From LD21 sp963715785 (GTDB taxonomy: Bacteria; Bacteroidota; Bacteroidia; Bacteroidales; VadinHA17): a stretch of 64,000 nt of DNA. Positions 46,732 through 55,817 of this stretch are shown here, in pieces (within the stretch, counting starts at the first letter, position 1; the number at the start of each line of letters is the position of its first letter). Location of the stretch: assembly GCA_963715785.1 (NCBI GenBank), contig OY970276.1, forward strand, positions 4,712,001 to 4,776,000, written 5' to 3'. The translations under genes and the position numbers were made by a program. Below the pieces are notes generated by a model that saw only the letters and a list, made by a program, of their open reading frames with translations, was not told where the DNA came from and ran no database searches.

Positions 46732-48396
46732 TTAGTTGATCCCCGCTTTCAGAAGCTCCCGGGCATTTTTCATAGCTGTTTCAGTAACTTCACTGCCGCT
46801 TAACAACCTGGCTACTTCAAGTATCCGTTCTTCGGGTGATAACAATTTAACACGGGTAAATGTTGAATTATCTGTGTCATCCTTATAAACATGATAGTGA
46901 CGGGTTCCACGGGATGCCACCTGCGGAAGATGAGTAATATTGATAACCTGCATATATTTCCCCATTGCAGACAGTATCTGTCCTACTTTGTCGGCAACTT
47001 CACCTGAGACACCTGAATCTATTTCATCGAAAATGATCGTAGGAAGATTATTGTTTTTAGTAAGGAGGGATTTAAGACTGAGCATGACTCTCGATAATTC
47101 CCCTCCGGAAGCGATTTTTGCAAGATTTTCAGGTTCTATCTGCTTATTGGCAGAGAACAGAAAATCAGCGTGATCAATGCCTGTCGGAGTGAACTCCTCC
47201 ACCTTGCTCATTGCGATTTTGAATTTTGCGTTTGGCATACCGAGCTGCTTGAGCAGGCCGGTTATCCGTGTTTCAATATCCGGTAAGATACTCTTTCTCT
47301 TTTCTGAGATCCTGGTTGCAAAATCTGTCAACAGGGTAATATCGTTATTCAGCTGCTTTTCAAGTTCGTTCAGACGTTCATCGCCTGAAACAATAGAGCT
47401 GATAAGATCTTTTATCTCATTTTTCTTAGCAAGCAGTCCGCTCAGATTATTCACTTTATGTTTCTGTATCAGTGAATAAATGTTGTCGAGCCGGTTGCTC
47501 ACGAGGGCAAGCCTCTGCGGATCAGCCTCAATCGAAACCGAAAGCTTCTCTATCTCAGCAGCAAGATCGTCGAGTTCAATAAGGGTTGAATCAACTCTCG
47601 ACAGAAGACTTTCACTCTCCGGAAGAAATGTTTTAATCCTTGCAAAATTGCCTTTTACATCCCTTAACATCGAGAGTATTGACATCCCTTCAGCAAAGAA
47701 AAGATTTGATGATGTGGAAAGCGCCAGTTTGATCTCTTCCGTGTGACCCAGCAATTCCTGTTCAGCCTCAAGCTCATCCTGCTCTCCTTCAATCAGTTTG
47801 GCTTCATCCAGCTGGTTATACTGAAACTGATAATATTCCAGGTCTGCCCTGTTCCTGTCAGCCTGGTCCTTCATTAAAACAAACTCTTTTTTAAGTTTTC
47901 TGTACCTCAGATAGGTCTCCCTGTATTCATTTTTCAGTCTGGAAATCCCCGAAACAGAATCAATTAAGGTTAACTGGAAGGAATTTTCGCTAAGCATGAG
48001 AGTCTGATGCTGCGAATGAATGTCTATGAGCTTGTCTCCCAGTTCTTTAAGCACATTGACAGTTACAGGTGTATCATTAATGAATGCTCTCGATTTTCCT
48101 GCGGGGTTTATCTCTCGTCGCATAGTAGCAACCGGTTCATAATCCAGATCGTTTGAAGAAAAGAACTCTTCAAGTTCGTATTCTTCAATCCTGAATGTGC
48201 CTTCCACTATGCATTTCTCGCTTTTATCAAGAAGAACTGCAGAATCAGCTCTTGCACCAAGAATAAGGGATAGAGCGCCCAGGAGGATCGATTTGCCGGC
48301 TCCGGTTTCTCCTGTGATGATAGTCAGTCCGGTCTCCAGTTCTAAGTCCAGTTCCTTTATAAGAGCGTAATTCCGAACGGAAAGTTTTATGAGCAT
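46732..48396 (-). CDS. recN: DNA repair protein RecN
   Basis: 554 aa, SMC-like. Walker A GETGAGKS at residues 29-36, long coiled coils (about 150-340), then the ABC signature ASGGELSRVMLSLK and Walker B TIIFDEIDSGVSGEVA. It acts in double-strand break repair. It is the last gene of the block bamD-rpoZ-coaBC-DUF4835-recN and starts 9 bp after the DUF4835 gene. Confidence 0.96.
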   Translation of the reverse strand: MLIKLSVRNYALIKELDLELETGLTIITGETGAGKSILLGALSLILGARADSAVLLDKSEKCIVEGTFRIEEYELEEFFSSNDLDYEPVATMRREINPAGKSRAFINDTPVTVNVLKELGDKLIDIHSQHQTLMLSENSFQLTLIDSVSGISRLKNEYRETYLRYRKLKKEFVLMKDQADRNRADLEYYQFQYNQLDEAKLIEGEQDELEAEQELLGHTEEIKLALSTSSNLFFAEGMSILSMLRDVKGNFARIKTFLPESESLLSRVDSTLIELDDLAAEIEKLSVSIEADPQRLALVSNRLDNIYSLIQKHKVNNLSGLLAKKNEIKDLISSIVSGDERLNELEKQLNNDITLLTDFATRISEKRKSILPDIETRITGLLKQLGMPNAKFKIAMSKVEEFTPTGIDHADFLFSANKQIEPENLAKIASGGELSRVMLSLKSLLTKNNNLPTIIFDEIDSGVSGEVADKVGQILSAMGKYMQVINITHLPQVASRGTRHYHVYKDDTDNSTFTRVKLLSPEERILEVARLLSGSEVTETAMKNARELLKAGIN

Positions 48397-48405
48397 ATCA
48401 GGTTC

Positions 48406-49332
48406 TTAGGGTGTGTCGGCTGATGTGATCTTTTCATATTTCGCCTTATTTGCAGGGTCAATTTCAGTAAGGATCTGTATTACGCGGCTTTTTTCTTCAG
48501 GAAATGCCCCTGAAAAGATATTAATAAGTTCGTCAGACTTTGCGTCCATTATCACCTGCACAAGATACATAAACGGATCGGGTTTTTTGCGATATACATC
48601 CTGTATTAGCTTCAGGCTCTCAACCATACTGGTTCTGGCATCATTGATGTTTGACTCCATCTTGTCAAGACCATTAATATTGTAGTCATAAAGAAACTGT
48701 CTCACCCCTTCATATTCCTTATCCAGTACATTTTTCACAAGCCAGTACCTGTTACGGTTACGTGAACCATCATAAGGCTTCCAGCCCGGTTCAGGAGCAT
48801 TTTGGGCAGTTGTGACAATTTTCTCCGCCATCTGATAAAATTCAGTGCCTCCCAGGGGTGAAAAAGAGTCATAATCAAATCCAAGTATCATATAAGTATA
48901 ATATGCTAAAACCGACACCAGGCTTGAACGGTATGTTGTAGGATCAAACTCAAGAGGTTGAAATTCCACATATTTGAACTGGAAATTATTATCGATGAAG
49001 TTAAGCATTGTGGAATTGTAGGTTGTATTAAAGACCGGCCTGCTGAGCTGGATCTGTATTGTTCCCTTGAACTCATCAGCTGAGAGCTGATCAGACAGAT
49101 TGATCAGGATATTGCAATCGATCCTTTCCGCATAGCTGAAAACATGGTTTGTCCAGACCGTATTATTCATAAACTCGTACAGGTCCTTCTGCATGCTCTC
49201 AAATATCTGCCGGTTTGAGCCCTGTATGCGCTGCGCAGATATCTGTATGTTGCAATTCAGCTCCTGGGCCCTTATAATGCCAGGCAGAATAATGAGGATA
49301 AGAATGAAATAGTATTTTATACGGCCTGCCAT
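48406..49332 (-). CDS. DUF4835 secreted protein
   Basis: 308 aa from the ATG at 49332 (TTG two codons upstream is possible). Signal peptide of about 20 residues ending IRAQ. The mature N-terminus ELNCNIQISAQRIQGSNRQIFESMQKDLYEFMNNTVWTN-type pattern and GFDYDSFSPLGGTEFYQ are typical of DUF4835, a Bacteroidota family always found near coaBC and recN and of unknown function. Periplasmic or surface location is inferred. Confidence 0.86.
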   Translation of the reverse strand: MAGRIKYYFILILIILPGIIRAQELNCNIQISAQRIQGSNRQIFESMQKDLYEFMNNTVWTNHVFSYAERIDCNILINLSDQLSADEFKGTIQIQLSRPVFNTTYNSTMLNFIDNNFQFKYVEFQPLEFDPTTYRSSLVSVLAYYTYMILGFDYDSFSPLGGTEFYQMAEKIVTTAQNAPEPGWKPYDGSRNRNRYWLVKNVLDKEYEGVRQFLYDYNINGLDKMESNINDARTSMVESLKLIQDVYRKKPDPFMYLVQVIMDAKSDELINIFSGAFPEEKSRVIQILTEIDPANKAKYEKITSADTP

Positions 49333-49345
49333 TCTCAAATATAGA

Positions 49346-50553
49346 TTACTTTATCATTGAAACAATTTTGTCAAGAATATCTTTTGCAGCTTCTTCTTTA
49401 GATTTCAACTCAAATTTATCAATATTATTGTTCCGGTCAATTAAAGTGATCCTGTTTGTATCATATCCAAAACCAGCGCCTTCTTCCCTGAGTGAATTTA
49501 AAACAATCAGGTCGAGATTTTTCCTGATCAGCTTAAACCTTGCATTATCCATTTCATTATCCGTTTCGAGTGCAAATCCGGCTACCAGCTGTGATTTGGT
49601 TTTAAGTGAACCCAGTATTTCCGCAATATCCCTGGTAGGCTTGAGCTTAAGCAGGAATACGGTCTCATCCTTTTTGATCTTTTTACCGGAAGTCTCCGCA
49701 GGTGTGAAATCTGCCACTGCTGCTGAGAGAATAGCTATATCGCATGAAGGAAAGCGCGCAATGCACTCATCTGCCATAGAATCTGCCGTAATTATATTAA
49801 TGATATTTACAGAATCATTCTTCGGCTTAATATTTACCGGTCCCAGGACAAGATCAACAGCTGCTCCATACTCTATGGCTGCATCAGCAATTGCTATGCC
49901 CATTTTACCTGACGAATAATTACTGATAAAACGAACAGGGTCAAGTGGTTCGCGTGTTGGTCCGGCATTGACCAGGAGACGCTTACCATTCAGAGGGTGA
50001 TAGTTTTTTTTTTCGTGAAGAAATCCTTGATCTCTTTTAATATTTCCTCAGGCTCTGCCATCCTTCCTTTACCTGAAAGACCGCTTGCCAGCTCTCCCGT
50101 GGCCGGTTCCAGGATGGAATTTCCAAATGCCTTCAGGGTCTCAATATTTATAATTGTTGCCGGATGGTTCAGCATATCCATGTCCATTGACGGAGCCACA
50201 AAAACGGGGCAGCGGGCAGACAGATAGGTCGTAAGCAGAAGATTATCGGCTATTCCGTTTGCCATTTTTGCCAGGGTATTTGCAGTTGCCGGGGCAATCA
50301 GGAACAGATCGGCCCACAGGCCAAGATCCACATGACTGTTCCAGTCGCCGTTTCCGGGATCAAAAAATTCTGTGTAGACCGGGTTTTTTGATAGTGTTGA
50401 GAGTGTAAGAGGTGTTATAAATTCTCTTGAATGATCAGTCATAATGACTCTGACCTCTGCACCGTCTTTAACAAGCAACCGGATGATAGTTGCAGTTTTA
50501 TATGCCGCAATACCTCCGGTTACACCCACAAGTATGTTTTTGCCTTTCAGCAT
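49346..50553 (-). pseudogene. coaBC: coaBC split by a frameshift at an A10 homopolymer
   Basis: Two frames encode one protein. The upstream part (50553-49990, 187 aa) is the CoaC phosphopantothenoylcysteine decarboxylase domain, with VGVTGGIAAYK, the catalytic His in NSHVDLGLWAD and the APSMDMDM motif; it terminates just after a run of ten A residues (plus-strand T10 at about 50004-50013). In a neighbouring frame the coding sequence continues directly with NGKRLLVNAGPTREPLDPVR, FISNYSSGKMG and then the CoaB synthetase domain to 49346. One extra base, or two fewer, in the A run restores a full CoaBC of about 400 aa. Because CoA synthesis is essential, a sequencing error or productive slippage is likelier than true loss. 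Confidence 0.85.
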
Positions 50554-50567
50554 TCGGATGCTAAAAT

Positions 50568-50900
50568 TTACTTCTGTTTAGCAGGATTTTCAGGGTTCCT
50601 GTAGAATATCTTGTTTTCTTCGAGTTCCTGTAATGCTATCAGTGTTGGCTTTGGAAGCCTTTCATAGAATTTTGAGATCTCAATCTGTTCACGGTTTTCA
50701 AATACTTCTTCAAGATTATCGCTGTAAGAAGCAAACTCTTCAAGCTTCTTGTTCAGCTCCTGTTTCATCTCGACTGAAATCTGGTTTGCTCTTCTTGAGA
50801 CTACAATTACTGTTTCGTAGATATTTCCTGTGCCCTGAGTCATCAGGTCCAGGTTGCGTGTCACAGTTGTTACTGGTGCAAGTGATTTTCTGTAATCCAT
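50568..50900 (-). CDS. rpoZ: DNA-directed RNA polymerase omega subunit (Bacteroidota type)
   Basis: 110 aa. The segment GNIYETVIVVSRRANQISVEMKQEL matches the RpoZ core (RRAxQI), and the C-terminal KPTLIALQELEENKI matches the P-x-x-A-L-x-E motif. It stabilises RNA polymerase assembly. It lies between bamD (7-bp gap) and coaBC (14-bp gap), the usual Bacteroidota order. Confidence 0.9.
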   Translation of the reverse strand: MDYRKSLAPVTTVTRNLDLMTQGTGNIYETVIVVSRRANQISVEMKQELNKKLEEFASYSDNLEEVFENREQIEISKFYERLPKPTLIALQELEENKIFYRNPENPAKQK

Positions 50901-50907
50901 ATATTTA

Positions 50908-51720
50908 TTATTTTACCCCTGTATCAGGTATTCCTGTTTTTAAAAATTTAGTTGTTTTCTCGTAGATGCTGTTCACATCTTTTTCATATGTGCTCTTTGG
51001 AAATTCTTCCATGAAGGAATAATAGTCATCGAGAGCTGCCTGGTACCTTTCTTTCTGCTTGGAAGCCAGACTGTTTTCAGCATAAAGGAACAGAGAATTC
51101 AGTTTAAGATACATCATCTGTTCCCTGTAAATTGATTCGGCATTTTCCTTAAGGCTGTTCGTCAGTGCAACAACCGCTGCTTTATATTGTTTCATGTCAT
51201 AATAAAGCTTTGCATTCAGATAGGATTTTTCAACCAGCTTATCCTGCAACTCCTTTATCATTTTATTGCTTGCCTCCACTTTTGAGGAGTTTGGATACTT
51301 GTTTATAAAGATCTTAAATTGCTCAATGGCATTTTTTGTATTTTCCTGGTCAAGCTCGGGACGCGGAGAAAGATTAAAATCGCAGAGAGCAGCCATGTAA
51401 TTTGCCTCTTCAGCATGTTTTCCGAAGGGAAACTGATCAATGAACATCTTAAAATAGCTGCCTGCCATAACATAATCCTTCATCCCAAAATAGGCTTGCG
51501 CATTCATCCAATTAAGATCTTCTGCTTCATCAGTAGCCCTGAAGCGCGGAAGTATCTGTGTCAGCAGCTCGGTAGTCTTAACATACTCACCCTTATCATA
51601 ATACTCTTTTGCCTTGGTCTTCTTGAGATCATAATCTGTGCTCTTCAGGAGTTTCTGATACTCACCGCATGAGCTTAGTATTAAGAGACTAAGTATGAGT
51701 AAATGTAATCTGAATTTCAT
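50908..51720 (-). CDS. bamD: Outer-membrane assembly lipoprotein BamD
   Basis: 270 aa. Lipoprotein signal with lipobox LSSCG (Cys at about 18), then TPR-like helical repeats (AKEYYDKGEYVKTTELLTQILPRF, AQAYFGMKDYVMAGSYFKMFIDQFP, DYYSFMEEFPKSTYEKD). BamD is the essential lipoprotein of the BAM complex. First gene of the unit that continues through rpoZ, coaBC, DUF4835 and recN. Confidence 0.9.
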   Translation of the reverse strand: MKFRLHLLILSLLILSSCGEYQKLLKSTDYDLKKTKAKEYYDKGEYVKTTELLTQILPRFRATDEAEDLNWMNAQAYFGMKDYVMAGSYFKMFIDQFPFGKHAEEANYMAALCDFNLSPRPELDQENTKNAIEQFKIFINKYPNSSKVEASNKMIKELQDKLVEKSYLNAKLYYDMKQYKAAVVALTNSLKENAESIYREQMMYLKLNSLFLYAENSLASKQKERYQAALDDYYSFMEEFPKSTYEKDVNSIYEKTTKFLKTGIPDTGVK

Positions 51721-51837
51721 AGAAAAAATTGTTGCGCAAAATTAGGGAAAAAAAATCATATCAGGCATAAAAACGTAATAATAATGCAATTATTATGCTT
51801 TCCGGAGCACCTGTGAGAAATTAGGTATAAATAGGTA

Positions 51838-51867
51838 TTAGTGTAACCCGGTTTATTTTTAATTTTG
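51838..51867 (+). promoter_or_regulatory. Candidate promoter of the PLP synthase gene
   Basis: TAATTTTG at 51860-51867 matches TAnnTTTG; an 18-bp spacer separates it from TTAG at 51838-51841 (three of four to TTTG). Leader to the ATG at 51895 about 20 nt. Confidence 0.45.
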
Positions 51868-51894
51868 GGAAAATTTTTATAAAGGGTATTTATC

Positions 51895-53142
51895 ATGGAT
51901 ATATTTGAAAAGATCAGGAATAACAGAGGTGCTTTAGGACAATACCAGGATTTTGGCCATGGATATTTTGCATATCCGAAACTGGAAGGAGATATAGCCC
52001 CGCATATGAGATTCAGGGGAAAAGAGGTTTTGAACTGGAGTCTGAACAATTACCTGGGTCTGGCAAATCATCCTGAGATCAGAAAAGCTGATGCCGAAGC
52101 TGCTGAAAAATTTGGCCTCGCCGCTCCAATGGGAGCCAGAATGATGTCGGGACATACCTCAACTCATGAGAAGTTTGAAGAAATGGCCGCCCGTTTTGTC
52201 GGCAAGGAAGATGCCTATCTGCTGAATTTCGGTTACCAGGGAATGGTTTCCATTATTGATTCCCTGGTCGACAGGCATGATGTGATAGTCTATGATTCGG
52301 AGGCCCATGCCTGTATAATGGATGGACTGCGGCTACATATCGGAAAGAGATTTGTATTTCCGCATAATGACATAGATAGTTGCGAGAAACAGTTGCAGAG
52401 AGCTCAGAAAATTACCGAAGAGACCGGTGGCGGCATACTCGTGATCACAGAAGGAGTTTTCGGTATGGCCGGCGACCTCGGGAAACTTGATAAGATCGTC
52501 GCCCTGAAAAAGAAATACCAATTCCGGTTCCTTGTCGATGATGCTCACGGCTTTGGCACAATGGGTGCTACGGGAAGCGGCACCGGCGAACACTTTGGCG
52601 TTCAGGACGGGATTGATGTTTACTTTGCAACATTCGCTAAGTCGATGGCAGGTATTGGCGCCTTTGTTGCCAGTACCAGGGATGTGATAAACTATCTCAG
52701 GTATAACCTACGCTCACAGATATATGCCAAATCTCTTCCGATGGCTATGACAATTGGCGCGATTAAACGCCTGGAATTTATTCAGGCTCATCCTGAACAG
52801 AAGGAGAAACTCTGGACTGTTGTTCATTCCCTGCAGAAAGGGCTGAGAGCTGCCGGGCTGAATCTTGGAAATACTGAATCGCCTGTTACTCCGGTATTCA
52901 TGAAGAGTGGTGTTCCGCAGGCTACACAGATGATATATGATCTGCGTGAAAACTATGCTATCTTCTGCTCAGTTGTCGTGTACCCGGTTGTGCCTAGGGA
53001 CGTTGTGATGCTGCGGCTTATTCCAACTGCAGCCCATACTGAGGAGGATGTGGAGTACACATTGAAAGCATTCAAGGAAATTAAAGCGAAGGTGGATAAC
53101 AATATTTACTCTGATAAACTTGTTAACTTCAATTTTGCCTAA
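51895..53142 (+). CDS. PLP-dependent alpha-oxoamine synthase family enzyme (Kbl/BioF/SPT-like)
   Basis: 415 aa, fold-type I. Visible motifs: NYLGLANHPEI, GARMMSGHTSTHEKFEEMAARFVGKEDA, DSEAHACIMDG, FLVDDAHGFGTMGATGSGTGEH and the PLP lysine in FATFAKSMAGIGAFVAS. The family condenses an amino acid with an acyl-CoA and loses CO2: glycine with acetyl-CoA (Kbl), alanine with pimeloyl-CoA (BioF), or serine with palmitoyl-CoA (SPT). I cannot pick the substrate from sequence; the N-terminal DIFEKI opening resembles Kbl-like paralogues of Bacteroidota. No tdh or bio genes flank it. Confidence 0.88.
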   Translation: MDIFEKIRNNRGALGQYQDFGHGYFAYPKLEGDIAPHMRFRGKEVLNWSLNNYLGLANHPEIRKADAEAAEKFGLAAPMGARMMSGHTSTHEKFEEMAARFVGKEDAYLLNFGYQGMVSIIDSLVDRHDVIVYDSEAHACIMDGLRLHIGKRFVFPHNDIDSCEKQLQRAQKITEETGGGILVITEGVFGMAGDLGKLDKIVALKKKYQFRFLVDDAHGFGTMGATGSGTGEHFGVQDGIDVYFATFAKSMAGIGAFVASTRDVINYLRYNLRSQIYAKSLPMAMTIGAIKRLEFIQAHPEQKEKLWTVVHSLQKGLRAAGLNLGNTESPVTPVFMKSGVPQATQMIYDLRENYAIFCSVVVYPVVPRDVVMLRLIPTAAHTEEDVEYTLKAFKEIKAKVDNNIYSDKLVNFNFA

Positions 53143-53179
53143 AATCTGCTCTTTCAGATTCACCCTGGCAATGAGCCTG

Positions 53180-53198
53180 CCGGAATTCAACATTCCGG
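53180..53198. repeat. Short inverted repeat after the PLP synthase gene
   Basis: CCGGAAT at 53180-53186 and ATTCCGG at 53192-53198 form a seven-pair hairpin with a five-base loop and no T tract, so a weak terminator at best. The rest of 53143-53424 is A/T-rich with nothing recognisable. Confidence 0.4.
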
Positions 53199-53424
53199 GT
53201 TGTAACGGTTAATAGGTTAACGACTGAAGCAAATATAAACATCTGAGAGTATTATTTTTGGCTTCAAAGTGTAAAAATCCATGAGGAAGCATTTATTTGA
53301 TCAAAATATTGATACTCATTGAACAAAAAAGGAGCAATTTCGTTTATAGTGTGAAAATCACAATCAGGAGCAAGCGATACCAATTTTATGATTTCAGAAT
53401 GTTTTCAACTATGAATTCAGGGTA

Positions 53425-54108
53425 ATGGGGACTGAGAGCCAAAATCATAATATTTTAAAAGGATATAACATGCTTTTCTATTTTGCCGGAAGCATGATTA
53501 TGCATGAACCTTCAGAAGAATGTATTGTAGATTTCTGGGAAAGAGGGATATTGAAAAATCTGCCTGTTTCAAGCACCAATCCGAATTTCGTAAAAGCAGC
53601 TTCTCAGCTGAGGGAACAGGTAATTGACAGGGCAACATTCGGAAAGCTGATGCATGAAGATTTCCTGAGACTGTTTGGTTCGGAAAACAATTCCGTTGCC
53701 CCTGCTTTTGAATCTCTCTACATTAAGTCAATATATGACACGTCCGGTTACGGATCAGAAGGAGTAAGAGAATTCTATAAATCATATGGATGGCAGTCAA
53801 AATTCAAGGGTAAAATTGAGGATGATCATCTGGGCATCGAGCTCCTCTTTCTTACAGTGCTGATTGATAAATATCTTAATCTTGATGATGAGGCATGCAA
53901 GGGGGAAATGCGCCTGGAGACCAGACGATTTATAAATAATCATATTTTATCATGGGTGCCGGAATGGAATCATAAGGTTCAGATAAATGCCGGTACCTTA
54001 TCATTCAAAGGAATTGGGAATCTTATACTTGCGTGTTCTGAAGATATTTTTTCGCTTTTTGGCCATAAATTCCCGGCTGCAATTTCAACCGGTCTGATTA
54101 AAAATTAG
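53425..54108 (+). CDS. TorD/DmsD-like molybdoenzyme chaperone
   Basis: 227 aa, helical and acidic, no signal peptide. The region FESLYIKSIYDTSGYGSEGVREFYKSYGWQ with DDHLGIELLFLTVLIDKYL, and later FINNHILSWVPEWNHKVQ, follows the TorD family layout (Y-x-S/R-x-Y, E-P/D-D-H-x-x-x-E-L, and L-x-W-x-P). Such chaperones guard cofactor insertion in exported molybdenum enzymes, but no such enzyme is in the window. An internal ATG at 53470 is an alternative start. Confidence 0.72.
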   Translation: MGTESQNHNILKGYNMLFYFAGSMIMHEPSEECIVDFWERGILKNLPVSSTNPNFVKAASQLREQVIDRATFGKLMHEDFLRLFGSENNSVAPAFESLYIKSIYDTSGYGSEGVREFYKSYGWQSKFKGKIEDDHLGIELLFLTVLIDKYLNLDDEACKGEMRLETRRFINNHILSWVPEWNHKVQINAGTLSFKGIGNLILACSEDIFSLFGHKFPAAISTGLIKN

Positions 54109-54484
54109 GGTTGAAAAAATTCGAGATTGCATCAAAATAATGCTCCCTCCATCCTTCTGCTATATCGCTGAATTCCTCGTCAGGAATATTTGAATGCTCA
54201 ACCGTCACAAGTGAATTCTCCCTGTCAGGCAATATTGTTATCGTAACTATTGACTTTTCAGCCTGATCTCCAAAATACCATTCCTGAACAATCTTTTTGT
54301 CCTGAATAAATTCCAGGTTCTTTCCCGTTATATCGCCCTCCCACAGTGAAAACTCACTTCCTGGTTCAGTGTTCATCTGAGCCGGGTAACCCGACCATAG
54401 CTCTATCGTAAAAGGATTTGTGAGAGCGGAATAGACATCAGAGGGTTCTGCATTTATCCTGAATGATTTTTTGAAGGTTTTCAT
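54098..54484 (-). CDS. SRPBCC (AHSA1/START-like) domain protein
   Basis: 128 aa, single domain of the helix-grip fold: SFRINAEPSDVYSALTNPFTIELWSG at the start, FSLWEGDITGKNLEF and VQEWYFG in the middle, VTVEHSNIPDEEFSDIAEGWREHYFDAISNFF at the end. AHSA1-like proteins bind hydrophobic ligands or Hsp90; the role here is unknown. Its end overlaps the convergent TorD-like gene by 11 bp. Confidence 0.8.
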   Translation of the reverse strand: MKTFKKSFRINAEPSDVYSALTNPFTIELWSGYPAQMNTEPGSEFSLWEGDITGKNLEFIQDKKIVQEWYFGDQAEKSIVTITILPDRENSLVTVEHSNIPDEEFSDIAEGWREHYFDAISNFFNPNF

Positions 54485-54580
54485 ACGAAAAAGTTTAAGA
54501 ACTATTGTATTCCCTGTCCCGCTTCGGATAACAGGCTCACCCAGGCAAGCCAGAGAGCCTCAGGCAAGCAATTGAATATG

Positions 54581-55579
54581 CTATTTATGTTCTGAAAGGT
54601 ATCTCTCAGCATCTATGGCGGCCATACAACCCGAGCCGGCAGCTGTAACAGCCTGACGGTAATGAGGATCCTGTACATCGCCTGCTGCAAAGACCCCTGC
54701 AATATTTGTCTTTGAGGTGCCTGGAACAGTTTTTATATAGCCTACCTTATCTGTTTCCAGAAACTTACTGAACACCGATGAATTTGGAGTATGTCCTATT
54801 GCCAGGAAAAACCCGTCAATTTTTATCTTGACTGTCTCTTCCTCAGGAGTTCCCTTTTTCCTGATAAGAGTTGCTCCTTCCACACCTTTTTCTCCGAAGA
54901 GATTAACAGTCTGGTGTTCCCATAATATTTCAATATTACCCGCATTGAATACCTTATTCTGCATCACCTTTGAAGCTCTGAGCTCATGCCTTCTGACGAT
55001 CAGATATACTTTTCGGCATAATCCTGCGAGGTAGGTTGCTTCTTCGGCGGCGGTATCTCCTCCCCCGACGACAGCGACATCCTTGCCCCTGTAAAAAAAT
55101 CCATCGCAGGTTGCGCATGCCGATACCCCCATACCAGCATATTTTGTTTCAGATTCGAGCCCGAGATATTTTGCTGTGGCGCCAGTTGCAATAATCACTG
55201 CATCGGCTTCGACCACTTTATTGTCATCAAGGGTCACTTTATGTGTACTCCCCGAAAAATCCACGGCAGTTGCTATTCCGAATCTTATGCTTGCTCCGAA
55301 CCGTTCTGCCTGTTTTTTGAAATCCTCCATCATCTTCGGTCCGGAGATTCCTGCGGGATAGCCAGGATAATTATCAACATCTGTTGTGGTGGTGAGCTGG
55401 CCTCCCATCTCCAGTCCTGTATAGAGGACAGGGTTCAGGTTGGCTCTTGATGCGTAGATCGCTGCGGTATATCCGGCGGGCCCGGAGCCGATTATCAGGC
55501 ATCTTACTTTTTCAGTCTTTCCGGTAACCGGCACATTCTGAGCTTCTTTCTGAACATCAAGGGGTTTAAAAATATCCAT
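54581..55579 (-). CDS. trxB: Thioredoxin reductase
   Basis: 332 aa. FAD motif GSGPAGYTAAIYASRANL, redox centre SACATCDGFFYRG (CxxC), NADPH motif VVGGGDTAAEEATYLA, and the C-terminal FAD motif GVFAAGDVQD. It reduces thioredoxin with NADPH. The N-terminal 25 residues are an extension before the FAD domain. A TATATTTG -7 element lies just upstream (plus-strand 55603-55610). It borders the tRNA/GIY-YIG region. Confidence 0.94.
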   Translation of the reverse strand: MDIFKPLDVQKEAQNVPVTGKTEKVRCLIIGSGPAGYTAAIYASRANLNPVLYTGLEMGGQLTTTTDVDNYPGYPAGISGPKMMEDFKKQAERFGASIRFGIATAVDFSGSTHKVTLDDNKVVEADAVIIATGATAKYLGLESETKYAGMGVSACATCDGFFYRGKDVAVVGGGDTAAEEATYLAGLCRKVYLIVRRHELRASKVMQNKVFNAGNIEILWEHQTVNLFGEKGVEGATLIRKKGTPEEETVKIKIDGFFLAIGHTPNSSVFSKFLETDKVGYIKTVPGTSKTNIAGVFAAGDVQDPHYRQAVTAAGSGCMAAIDAERYLSEHK

Positions 55580-55602
55580 AACTGTTTTTTATTTTTCGAG
55601 TG

Positions 55603-55610
55603 CAAATATA
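55603..55610 (-). promoter_or_regulatory. Candidate -7 element of trxB
   Basis: On the minus strand TATATTTG, matching TAnnTTTG, 23 bp before the ATG at 55579. No clear TTTG at -33. Confidence 0.45.
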
Positions 55611-55707
55611 ATCAACTTTGATCTTTTTGTCGTCTTGCATAATCGGAATAGTTGATTATTTTTGCATACGAATTTAAACTCCTTCGCTAAAGCTTCGGAG
55701 GTCGAAG

Positions 55708-55806
55708 CGGGGTGTGGCGCAGTTGGTCCCGTCACGCCATGCGTGACGAGGATCCTCGAAAAATCTGTTCCGTGAAACGGAACGATTTTTCGGGACTAGC
55801 GCACTT
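55708..55806 (+). pseudogene. tRNA-Pro-like fragment interrupted in the D-loop by a 69-bp hairpin insertion
   Basis: 55708-55726 is identical to the first 19 bases of the intact tRNA-Pro at 56404, and 55796-55806 matches the following bases up to the anticodon stem. Between them, 55727-55795 is inserted at the GG/CT junction of the D-loop with no target duplication visible. The insert is bounded by TCCCG and CGGGA. It holds one hairpin with a seven-pair stem GTCACGC/GCGTGAC (55731-55747) and one of 16 pairs with a single bulge (55757-55792). The anticodon loop, T-arm and 3' acceptor strand are absent, so no tRNA can form. A GIY-YIG gene starts 12 bp later. Confidence 0.85.
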
Positions 55807-55817
55807 TATAACAGATT

